From DATFJT01 sp965230755 (GTDB lineage Bacteria; Bacteroidota; Bacteroidia; Chitinophagales; Saprospiraceae), in contig CBDDLT010000011.1 of NCBI GenBank assembly GCA_965230755.1, forward strand, positions 1 to 64,000: a DNA stretch of 64,000 nt, given 5' to 3'. How positions within the stretch are numbered: position 1 is the first letter of the stretch; the number at the start of each line of letters is the position of its first letter. The position numbers and the translations under genes were made by a program. This document shows, in pieces, positions 33,335 through 42,089 of this stretch. The notes below the pieces were generated by a model. It was not told the origin of the DNA, ran no database searches, and was given only the letters and a program-made list of their open reading frames with translations.

Positions 33335-35821
33335 ATGAAAGAAAAATGTTTATGTATGAGGCTTATATTGATTTTCTTCGTTTTTGCGGGTATGACCCAA
33401 AGTATAAGTGCTCAGGAGTTAAATGCGAAAGAACATGTTAAACTTGGTGAAGAATTATATGCTTCCGGGGATTACTTGAAGTCGGCCGACCATTTTTTCA
33501 AAGCTTGGGAAATGAAGCAAAACAAGTATGCCTGGTTGTATCAAGCCGGTCTTGCTTATCATTATGTTTCGGATTATGCGAACGCGAGTAAAGCATTTTC
33601 TGTGCTAAAAGAAAAGAGTTCGAAATATCCCGATGCCCAACTTCTTCTTGCCAGAAATCTTAAGAATGAGGGGAAATACCAAGAAGCTTCCAAAGAATTT
33701 TTAGACTATATATATGAATACGATGGAGATGACAAGGAAGAATTGTCTGTTCAGTTACAGCGCGAAATACGAGGTTGTGAACTAGGACTACAAATGCAAA
33801 AGGCAGATTTTGATTCGGGAATTGAAATTCAGAGAATTGATCAAAATGTAAATTCTATTGCGGATGAAAGTAATCCAATCCCATTTGACCGAGATGTTCT
33901 TTACTTCGTCTCTGATTTTGCTGGCAATTCTAAATTCTACAGAACGGAATATCAAAACGGAACATGGCAGAAAGCCATAGATCCTCCTTTATTTCCAAGG
34001 GTAAATGATGTCGACATCAAGAATGGTACATTTTCACCTGATTTTAAAAGATTCTACTTCAATTTATGTGAAGATGCGGCCGAAGAAGAATACGGTCAAT
34101 GTGATTTATACTTCATAACCAAAGATGGAGATGCTTGGTCGGAGCCACAAAAAATGAAGAAATATATCAATATTCCGGGTACCTCGAATATGCACCCACA
34201 TGTTGTATACCTTGATGATAAAGAAATCATATATTTTTCCAGTAATCGTTCCGGCGGATATGGAGGTTTGGACCTTTGGTATATCGTTCGGGATAGAGCG
34301 AGCAATATTACAGAATATACTTTTCCTACCAATCTAGGTAAGGCTATCAATAGTGATGGTGACGAGATAGCGCCATACTATAAGATGAACGAAGGTAGGC
34401 TCTACTTCAGTTCGAATGGTAAGATTACCATGGGTGGATATGATATTTTTAGAGCAAAGGGAAGTGAAGCTTTCTGGGAGTCTGCAGAAAATGTGGGTAG
34501 CCCGATTAATTCTTCAGCGGATGATTTTCAAATTAGTTGGAATGTAGGAGGCAGTATGGGCTATTTGGTATCGAATAGAAGTGATGCTAGAAAAGCGGCA
34601 ACTTCTGAGTACGATATCTTTGCTTTCGAAACCGGGAATGTTGTGGACAAATTACTATTGGTAGGTTCCATTTTTGATGAATCTAACAATCGTATAGTAA
34701 CGGATGCACATATGGCTCTTTTCGTTAGGGAAGACGGCAAAAATATGCTCGTCCAGAAATTGAGATCTGAAAAAGGAGATTTTAAGTTTTGGTTGGATCC
34801 GGATAAAGATTATTATCTGAAAACTTCCAAGGAGGATTATTTGACGAGAGAGTCAAGATTCAGTACGAGAAATCTTGGCGGAGCCGTCGAATTTGAGCAA
34901 AATATATACCTGGTTGAGGGTGTTGAGTCCAATGATTTACCACCATCTGAAATTCCTGAGAATACTGTCGCTTCTAATGAGATAAGAAGAGAGGTTCCTA
35001 TTCAACAAAACGTGCCAAAACAAGAGCCAGTGGTTCAGTCTAGTTCTACGACTAAAACTCCAGTTAGAACTACACCTAGCTCATCGTCTACTAGTACTCC
35101 GGCAAGAACGACACCAAGTTCAACTACTAGTACTCCGGTGAGAACTACTACTAGTTCAACGGCAAATAACCAAACTAGAACTACCTCTAGCACGACAACA
35201 ACGACCGGTACGACAAGGCCTCCGAGTTCGACAACCACTCAGGTTCGAAGTAATGATCCTGAGAGAAGAACGAACAACAACACGGTAGAAATTGAACCGG
35301 TCAATAACAAAACAGTAAGGATTACTCAACCGGCACAACCCGCCGCTAGTAGTAATAATCAGCCGGCAAGAACAACAAGTACTTATCGTGATAATACGGC
35401 CAGAACAGAAGACGGAAGAATAGTTGATGCCCGACCAGTGGATCCCAAGAAAGTCGAAATAGTTACTTCGGGAAATCCACAACCGGTTACGTATCCATCG
35501 ACAACAAGTACAACTAATGTTTCCAGCCGACCAAGCAATAGTAACTCTTATTATTCTTCATCCAGCAATAGGGTAGGGGTTAGTTATAAAATACAAATCT
35601 GCTCATTGAGTAAATTCGACGCCAATAACCCTGCTTTTAGTGGTGTAAAGTCATTGGGTAACTTGGAAACAGAGTTTTTGTCTGGACGTAATTTAACCCG
35701 TGTTCTTATCGGTAGTTATCCTAGTAGGTCACAGGCAGAGGAGGCAGCGCGATCGGCCAAAGTGAATGGTTTTGGGGGAGCTTTTGTTGTAGAGTATTTG
35801 GACGGTAAAAGACTAAATTAA
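33335..35821 (+). CDS. PorE-like protein: TPR, PD40 propeller, Ser/Thr linker, C-terminal SPOR
   Basis: A 828-residue exported protein. After a signal peptide (to about residue 27, ISAQ) come TPR helices (about 33-160: LGEELYASGDYLKSADHFFK and AYHYVSDYANASKAFSVL), a PD40 propeller (about 180-430: FYFNLCEDAAEEEYGQCDLY, IIYFSSNRSGGYGGLDLWYI, LYFSSNGKITMGGYDIFRA), a carboxypeptidase-like regulatory domain (about 440-520), a linker of about 200 residues of Ser/Thr/Pro/Arg/Asn repeats, and a SPOR domain (about 745-828: YKIQICSLSKFDANNPAFSG, VLIGSYPSRSQAEEAARSAK). PorE of the T9SS has the same first three parts but ends in OmpA. Both ends bind peptidoglycan. Start may instead be ATG 33356. Confidence 0.85.
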   Translation: MKEKCLCMRLILIFFVFAGMTQSISAQELNAKEHVKLGEELYASGDYLKSADHFFKAWEMKQNKYAWLYQAGLAYHYVSDYANASKAFSVLKEKSSKYPDAQLLLARNLKNEGKYQEASKEFLDYIYEYDGDDKEELSVQLQREIRGCELGLQMQKADFDSGIEIQRIDQNVNSIADESNPIPFDRDVLYFVSDFAGNSKFYRTEYQNGTWQKAIDPPLFPRVNDVDIKNGTFSPDFKRFYFNLCEDAAEEEYGQCDLYFITKDGDAWSEPQKMKKYINIPGTSNMHPHVVYLDDKEIIYFSSNRSGGYGGLDLWYIVRDRASNITEYTFPTNLGKAINSDGDEIAPYYKMNEGRLYFSSNGKITMGGYDIFRAKGSEAFWESAENVGSPINSSADDFQISWNVGGSMGYLVSNRSDARKAATSEYDIFAFETGNVVDKLLLVGSIFDESNNRIVTDAHMALFVREDGKNMLVQKLRSEKGDFKFWLDPDKDYYLKTSKEDYLTRESRFSTRNLGGAVEFEQNIYLVEGVESNDLPPSEIPENTVASNEIRREVPIQQNVPKQEPVVQSSSTTKTPVRTTPSSSSTSTPARTTPSSTTSTPVRTTTSSTANNQTRTTSSTTTTTGTTRPPSSTTTQVRSNDPERRTNNNTVEIEPVNNKTVRITQPAQPAASSNNQPARTTSTYRDNTARTEDGRIVDARPVDPKKVEIVTSGNPQPVTYPSTTSTTNVSSRPSNSNSYYSSSSNRVGVSYKIQICSLSKFDANNPAFSGVKSLGNLETEFLSGRNLTRVLIGSYPSRSQAEEAARSAKVNGFGGAFVVEYLDGKRLN

Positions 35822-36729
35822 TACCAGGAAAAAAGATCGGGGTAAAGATATTGGTAACCCTTAAGGCCTTGCGTGCCGCCTGTGTGTATGTACAAGGTCT
35901 CTTGAGGATTGGAAATGATGGTTTGTCGTTTCACCATTTCAAGGGCTCCTAATAAGGCTTTTCCATTATACATAGGGTCGAGCAGAATATTATTTTCTTC
36001 GGATATTTTTCTGATGAATTCCCGCACATTTTGAGGACATCGGCCGATACCACCAAAATGATAATCGCGGATGATGGTCCAGTTGCTCTTGTTGCGTAGG
36101 AGGAGTTTCTCGATCATATCTTCCATATACTTTTCCTTTTGGATACTCACTCCTAGAATTTGTATTTCTTCGGGCAGAGCATTGATTAGCCCGGCGATTG
36201 TACCACCGGATGCTACCGGAAGTATCAAATACTTGATGGAAGGAAATTGTTGGATGATTTCTTCGGCCAACTCAGCTACCCCTTTTTGTGCAAGTTCATT
36301 GGACCCACCTTCCGGAATAATTTGAAATCCTGGAAATTCTTTCTCCAGTTCAAATAGAAAATTTGGGTCATATCTCTTGCGGTACGTAGGAGCATCACAA
36401 TATCGAATTTCAGCGTTCCATTTAGCAATATCCACAAGTGTAGGATTATCGGCATTCGAAGCCTCTCCTCGAACAAAACATATAAGAGGAATATCGAGGC
36501 AAAAACAGCAATAGGCTAAGGCATGAAGATGATTCGAAAAAGACCCACCAAAACTAATGATGCCCTTTCCTTCGAATTCGGATAAATTATACTTCAGTTT
36601 TCTCCATTTATTACCCGAGATAATTGGATGAATAAGGTCGTCTCTCTTGATGTGAATAGAGATGCCGTCTATCTTATCAGACAGAAGGGGGGAGGGGACT
36701 TGAAGATCATCCAGCAATCTATGCATCAT
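35818..36729 (-). CDS. PLP-dependent 1-aminocyclopropane-1-carboxylate deaminase / D-cysteine desulfhydrase family enzyme
   Basis: A 303-residue cytoplasmic enzyme of the tryptophan-synthase-beta fold. The pyridoxal-binding Lys is in ISGNKWRKLKYNL near residue 42; GGSFSNHLHALAYCC holds the substrate-carboxylate loop; LPVASGGTIAGLINAL is the phosphate-binding loop. Substrate (ACC, D-cysteine or another small amino acid) cannot be fixed by eye. The family usually has 300-340 residues, so this is complete. It is convergent with the PorE-like gene and their stop codons overlap by 4 bases. Confidence 0.87.
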   Translation of the reverse strand: MMHRLLDDLQVPSPLLSDKIDGISIHIKRDDLIHPIISGNKWRKLKYNLSEFEGKGIISFGGSFSNHLHALAYCCFCLDIPLICFVRGEASNADNPTLVDIAKWNAEIRYCDAPTYRKRYDPNFLFELEKEFPGFQIIPEGGSNELAQKGVAELAEEIIQQFPSIKYLILPVASGGTIAGLINALPEEIQILGVSIQKEKYMEDMIEKLLLRNKSNWTIIRDYHFGGIGRCPQNVREFIRKISEENNILLDPMYNGKALLGALEMVKRQTIISNPQETLYIHTGGTQGLKGYQYLYPDLFSWY

Positions 36730-36831
36730 ATTAGTTTTACAGCGGATTATATCATTACCGAGGCCTTAAATTGATGAAAATTTAGAAATTATATATATTT
36801 AGTTCTGTAAAAATCATAAAACAACCGAACG

Positions 36832-39540
36832 ATGAAACAAGCACTCAGTATTCTATTCGTATCATTATTTTTTCAAGTCTGTTTTTCACAAGTAGTCAAT
36901 ATCCCTGATCCAAATTTCAAGCACGCATTAATCAACGCTAATGTTGACCTTAATGGAGACAGGGAAATTCAGCTTAGCGAAGCTGAATTGGTCACAGAAT
37001 TGGATGTATCAGAAAGACTCATTTTTGATATTACCGGAATAGAGGAATTCTCCAATCTAACGCGTTTTGCCTGTAATGGCAATGAAATAAGTAGCATCAG
37101 TTTGAATGACCATCCGGATCTTACTTTTATGAATGTCGGTGATAATCCACTCACGAGATTCAGCCATAATGAGCTACCCGCTCTCGACTCTTTGGTCATG
37201 AACTCAGTGGACTTGGACACTTTGATCTTAGACGGACTGCCTCATCTAACCCACTTGGAATTCGATAACGGCTTTACTTTTAGACGTTCCGTAGTGATTT
37301 TATCTCGATTGTCGGAATTCAAGAATTTTAGACATATTGAAGCTTATGAACTCTTTGTGGAAGATCTGGCCAGTTTGGATTCTATTAATTATGGGGATTA
37401 TCATATCAGCGTTAAAAATTGTTCGGCATTGAAGTATGCCTTTTTTAGTGACGAAGTAAAAGTAAACTTGGAGAATTTACCGAATTTAGAAAACTTATCC
37501 TGTTCATTCTGTACGTTCGAAAATGTAGACTTTAATGAATTTACTAATTTGGTAGAATTGATTATTCTCACAGGAAACTTTGCTTCAAATCACGAAAATT
37601 TAATCATTAAAGATTTAAAGCACCTCGAAGTCATCCTATTAGATATCTATGATATCGTATTTCAGAGAGTCGAGTTGTCCAATTTAAGTTCCTTAAATAT
37701 AATAATACCCGGTGCACTTTTTTGTGAAGAGTTAAAACTGGAAAATTTGCCGAGATTAAAGGACCTCGAGCATAATTTCTATAGTTCGAGCGAATTAGAG
37801 GTAATTACCATTACGGGGCTCGATTCTTTGTATGAGTTAGACGTAGAATCCCCAGAACTAGAACATTTTATGATCCAAGGTGCTCCGAGCCTGGTAGAAT
37901 TTAGCTATGAAAATGGACGTCTCGCTAATTTAGATCTCAGAGGTCTTCCCTCATTGAAGAAAATAAATATTGAGGATTCGGAGGGATATTTACAAGAGTT
38001 GTACTTTAAGGATGGACAAACAAGCCAACTTCGAATGAATTTTGAATTACCCAATTCGCTCTACATCTGTGCAGATGAAGAAGAAATAAACACAATCACT
38101 CAGGAGATAATGGATCTTGATCCTTCCGGTACCCTGCTAAATAATTATGACTTGTCTAGTGATTGTTCTTATTTACCTGGGGCTGGAATTAGCTTGGTAA
38201 AAGGCGTGGCAAGAGTGGATGTAGAAGGAGATGGTTGCACCGAGAGTGATCCGGTGATGGAAGGGGTCAGATTGATTCGCAAGGATATGAGTAGAAATAT
38301 TATTCGATATACCAATAAAAGTGGTGAGTATCGATATTACCTACATGAAGGACTTCATCAGTTTGAAGTCGAGGCCAAAAATCCATTATACTATAGCTTG
38401 GATATAGAGGAATTTGAAGTCGAGTTCCCATTCGATACAAACATTATTGATCAAGATATATGTTTAAGCCCCATTGGATCTTTCAATGATCTAAGGATTA
38501 ATATTACCCCTATCGGTGTTCTGAGACCTGGGTTTGAAACTGATTTTATTATCAGTTATAAGAATGAAGGTACCACAACATTGTCTGGGAAGGTAGAATT
38601 AAGATATATGGATTCCTACACGGACTACATATTTAGTAGTCCTGGTGGAATCGATCAAGGGGGAATAATTGTCTGGGAATTTGAGGATTTACAAGTTCAG
38701 GAGGAGAGAAAAATTAGGGTGACTTTAAGATTTAACTCTCCAATGGATAGTCCACCTTTGAATGGTGGTGATGTGGTCGATTTATCGGCTATAATATTCC
38801 CGATTGAAGAAGATGAACAGGCCGATAACAATAGTCATCATATTAGTCTAGTTCTGGTAAACGCATATGATCCGAATGATAAGACCTGCTTGCAAGGAAA
38901 AAGCATTACTCCTGAAATGATAGGGAAGGAAGTGGACTATGTGATAAGATTTGAGAATTCAGGTAATGCTGAAGCTGTAAACATAGTAGTTCGCGATCGT
39001 ATTGATACCAGTGTATTTGAGATAAGCACCTTGAGGATAAATGATGCCAGTCACAAGATGGAAACTAGAGTAGTGGAGGGCAATTTGGTCGAATTTATTT
39101 TCGAAGAAATTTATTTGCCATTCGATGATGCCAATAATGATGGTTATGTCTCATTTTCCATTAAAATGAAGGATGATCTAACGCTGGGAGATCAATTAGA
39201 AAATACTGCAGAGATTTATTTTGACTTCAATTGGCCCATCATAACCAATACGGCAGTTACCCAGATTGGAGAACCTGTTTTTGTTCGAGACTTTAACAAT
39301 GAAATTGATATGGTTCTTGCTCCAAACCCTACGCAGGGAAGCTTCACAATTCAATCCGATGAATCGTTCTATAATGTAAGCGTAATTGACTTTGCCGGTA
39401 GATTGGTAAAAAAGATAGAGTATCTTCGCAATCTACATTCGACCAGCCTTGATATATCGAACCTTAACACCGGTACATATACAATTTTGGTTGAGACGAG
39501 CAAAGGATTCTACGCAAAGAAAATGTTGTTGATAGATTGA
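36832..39540 (+). CDS. LRR surface protein with EF-hand-like start and T9SS sorting domain (paralogue 1)
   Basis: A 902-residue secreted protein. Parts in order: signal peptide (1-20); the block VVNIPDPNFKHALINANVDL leading into an EF-hand-like calcium loop (Asp39, Asn41, Asp43, Glu45, Glu50); irregular leucine-rich repeats (about 60-430); an SdrD-B-like module (ARVDVEGDGCTESDPVMEGV); a DUF11-like Ig module (about 540-670); the segment AYDPNDKTCLQGKSITPEM to ENTAEIYFDFNWPIITNT (about 680-815), strongly conserved in the four paralogues; and a type A T9SS sorting domain (LAPNPTQGSFTIQ, ending KKMLLID). First of four tandem paralogues. Target or ligand unknown. Confidence 0.87.
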   Translation: MKQALSILFVSLFFQVCFSQVVNIPDPNFKHALINANVDLNGDREIQLSEAELVTELDVSERLIFDITGIEEFSNLTRFACNGNEISSISLNDHPDLTFMNVGDNPLTRFSHNELPALDSLVMNSVDLDTLILDGLPHLTHLEFDNGFTFRRSVVILSRLSEFKNFRHIEAYELFVEDLASLDSINYGDYHISVKNCSALKYAFFSDEVKVNLENLPNLENLSCSFCTFENVDFNEFTNLVELIILTGNFASNHENLIIKDLKHLEVILLDIYDIVFQRVELSNLSSLNIIIPGALFCEELKLENLPRLKDLEHNFYSSSELEVITITGLDSLYELDVESPELEHFMIQGAPSLVEFSYENGRLANLDLRGLPSLKKINIEDSEGYLQELYFKDGQTSQLRMNFELPNSLYICADEEEINTITQEIMDLDPSGTLLNNYDLSSDCSYLPGAGISLVKGVARVDVEGDGCTESDPVMEGVRLIRKDMSRNIIRYTNKSGEYRYYLHEGLHQFEVEAKNPLYYSLDIEEFEVEFPFDTNIIDQDICLSPIGSFNDLRINITPIGVLRPGFETDFIISYKNEGTTTLSGKVELRYMDSYTDYIFSSPGGIDQGGIIVWEFEDLQVQEERKIRVTLRFNSPMDSPPLNGGDVVDLSAIIFPIEEDEQADNNSHHISLVLVNAYDPNDKTCLQGKSITPEMIGKEVDYVIRFENSGNAEAVNIVVRDRIDTSVFEISTLRINDASHKMETRVVEGNLVEFIFEEIYLPFDDANNDGYVSFSIKMKDDLTLGDQLENTAEIYFDFNWPIITNTAVTQIGEPVFVRDFNNEIDMVLAPNPTQGSFTIQSDESFYNVSVIDFAGRLVKKIEYLRNLHSTSLDISNLNTGTYTILVETSKGFYAKKMLLID

Positions 39541-39554
39541 TATTAAGAGATAAG

Positions 39555-42089
39555 ATGAAAAACTTTTTAACACTGGTTGTAATCTGTGCATTGTCATTCC
39601 AATCCTATGGACAGGTGGTAAATATTCCTGATCCCAACTTCAAGCAGGCCTTGATAGATGCCAATACGGATACAAATGGAGACGGAGAAATTCAGCAGAG
39701 CGAGGCACGGGCCATCACTAGTCTAGACCTCGCTTTCAAGAACATTTCGGATCTTCAGGGGATTGAGGAATTTATTAACTTGACGCAGTTAAATTGCGAG
39801 AACAATGAGATTGCCGAATTACATTTAGGCGATCACGCAGAACTGATTGAATTAAATGCCTCATTTAATCCATTGATAGTATTTGACTTCAATTCTATCA
39901 ATAATATTCAGAGAATTACACTGAACGCTGTTGAATTGGAAGTGATTGAATTGAGTGATCTCAATTCACTTTTGGAACTTAGATTGACGCATATCTCTGG
40001 TGCCGGAGAAGTTCAATTAACCAAATTGCCAAATTTGAAAACACTAGTATGTCATGATTGTGAGTTTGTCAACAATGATTTTAGCGGTTTTGCTAGCCTC
40101 GTTTATGTCGAAATCGTTGGTTTGGCCCCATCGAATGTATTCGATGAATTCGTTTTGGGAAATCTTGACAGCCTGGAGTTTTTAACCATAGATCTCGCTT
40201 CTGGAGTACTGGAAAGAGTAGAACTTTATAATCTGCCATCACTGCAGTCGCTATATATTTTTACGCATACGATGAGAGAACTGACTATAAGAGATGTTCC
40301 CAAACTTGAGCATATCGATAATTTGATTGACTATCCGGATTTGAGCCTATTGATATTGGAAAATCTACAGAGTCTGCAAGCCATGGATCTTCACAATAAC
40401 AGTTTGGAATTTTTGTCCATGTCCAATTTGCCTAGTTTACAATACTTTTCCTATATGGCAGGATTTCTTGAAGTGATAGATCTTAGAGGCTTTCCATCCT
40501 TGGAAAATATAGATGTCCACGATGGAGGTGGATCCTTAAGGTCGATATATATAAAGGATGGCAGAACCAGTAATTTCTTCACCGATGTCAATCTGTATCC
40601 CGATGGTTTATACATCTGTGGGGATCAGGAAGAGATTGATCGCATTAGAGAAGAAATCATGAATCACGACCCCGATGGAACACTTTTAGAGGCTTTTAAT
40701 CTATCGACGGACTGCTCTTATCTGCCCAATGAGGGAATCAATTTAATTAGAGGAACGGCGAAAATCGATATTGATAATAATGGATGTGATGATCAAGATC
40801 CGGAAATGGAGGGCGTAAAAATCACACAAGACGGCAATAATTTTTCTGATATCGTTTTTACAAATTCTATTGGAAACTACAGACAGTACGTAGAAGATGG
40901 GTTGCATCACTTCGAAGTTGAAGTAGAAAATCCTAACTATTATAGCTGGACTCCGGCCTCATTTGATCTTGAATTTCCCTTTGATACCAATATTGTCGAA
41001 CAAGACATCTGTATAATTCCAAATGGAAGTTACAAGGATCTTAGGGTTAGAATTAGCCCGGTAGATGTCTTGCGCCCCGGATTCGAATCAGATTTCCTTG
41101 TAAAGTGTAAGAATGTCGGCACGGAGATTTTGTCTGGTTATGCCGAGTTGAGATATACTGACCTATACACGGATTATGTGGCCAGTCTTCCGGAAGGAGT
41201 AGACGAAGGCGGAAAAATAGTATGGGAATTCGAAAACCTATTGCCGCAGGAAGAAATCGAATATCTGGTGACTTTGAGATTTAATTCACCGATGGATGAT
41301 CCTCCGCTTAATGGAGATGACGCTGTCGATTTAGGAGCAAGTATATTTCCAGTGCTTGAGGACGTAAAGCCTTCTAATAATGTGCACATCATCAAGCCGA
41401 TATTGGTGAACTCCTATGATCCCAACGACAAGACCTGCTTACAGGGAAAAGAAATCACCCCTGAAATGGTGGGGGAGTACGTTGATTATCTGATTCGATT
41501 TGAGAATACAGGAACTGCTGAGGCGGTGAATGTTGTTGTTCGGGACCGAATTGACACCAATGTATTTGAACTTAATACTTTGACAATCATTGATGCCAGC
41601 CATAAGATGGAAACCAGGATAGTGGATGGCAATTTGGTCGAATTTATCTTTGAAGAGATTTATTTACCCTTCGATGATGCCAACAATGATGGTCATATTT
41701 CTTTTTCAATTAAGACCAAAGATGATTTAGTCTTGGGCGATAAACTTGAAAATACTGCAGAAATATATTTCGATTTTAATTGGCCGATCATTACGAATAC
41801 GGCTATGACGGAGGTGAGGGAGCCGGTGTTTGTTGGGGAGGTTGACGAAAATATAGATTTAAGTATAAGTCCGAATCCAACAGCGGATCTGATATTGATT
41901 GAGTCCTCTTCATTGATAACATCCATTGCTGTTTTGGATGATTTGGGAAGAACAATGGGTCAATATCAATACATAAGCCCTGTAAACAGAGCCAACATTA
42001 GTCTAATAGATTTAAATGCCGGTGTATATTTTATTCGAATCAAGACAGAAAATAATCAGGAAATAACGAAGAAAATCACGAAGAGATGA
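39555..42089 (+). CDS. LRR surface protein with EF-hand-like start and T9SS sorting domain (paralogue 2)
   Basis: An 844-residue protein of the same plan as its upstream neighbour. I start it at ATG 39555 (MKNFLTLVVICALSFQSYG, a clean signal peptide); the frame is open further up to a TTG. The EF-hand-like loop is the best of the four (TDTNGDGEIQQSEA). Leucine-rich repeats follow, then ARGTAKIDI-like SdrD-B strand with DIDNNGCDDQDPEMEGV, the DUF11-like module, the conserved SYDPNDKTCLQGKEITPEM segment and a type A sorting domain (SPNPTADLILIESSS, ending KKITKR). Its stop overlaps the next start by ATGA. Confidence 0.86.
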   Translation: MKNFLTLVVICALSFQSYGQVVNIPDPNFKQALIDANTDTNGDGEIQQSEARAITSLDLAFKNISDLQGIEEFINLTQLNCENNEIAELHLGDHAELIELNASFNPLIVFDFNSINNIQRITLNAVELEVIELSDLNSLLELRLTHISGAGEVQLTKLPNLKTLVCHDCEFVNNDFSGFASLVYVEIVGLAPSNVFDEFVLGNLDSLEFLTIDLASGVLERVELYNLPSLQSLYIFTHTMRELTIRDVPKLEHIDNLIDYPDLSLLILENLQSLQAMDLHNNSLEFLSMSNLPSLQYFSYMAGFLEVIDLRGFPSLENIDVHDGGGSLRSIYIKDGRTSNFFTDVNLYPDGLYICGDQEEIDRIREEIMNHDPDGTLLEAFNLSTDCSYLPNEGINLIRGTAKIDIDNNGCDDQDPEMEGVKITQDGNNFSDIVFTNSIGNYRQYVEDGLHHFEVEVENPNYYSWTPASFDLEFPFDTNIVEQDICIIPNGSYKDLRVRISPVDVLRPGFESDFLVKCKNVGTEILSGYAELRYTDLYTDYVASLPEGVDEGGKIVWEFENLLPQEEIEYLVTLRFNSPMDDPPLNGDDAVDLGASIFPVLEDVKPSNNVHIIKPILVNSYDPNDKTCLQGKEITPEMVGEYVDYLIRFENTGTAEAVNVVVRDRIDTNVFELNTLTIIDASHKMETRIVDGNLVEFIFEEIYLPFDDANNDGHISFSIKTKDDLVLGDKLENTAEIYFDFNWPIITNTAMTEVREPVFVGEVDENIDLSISPNPTADLILIESSSLITSIAVLDDLGRTMGQYQYISPVNRANISLIDLNAGVYFIRIKTENNQEITKKITKR

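Noticed and set aside
35035..35482. Leftward Val/Leu-rich open frames
   Set aside because: They are the reverse of the Ser/Thr-repeat linker of the PorE-like gene; the composition explains the open frame.
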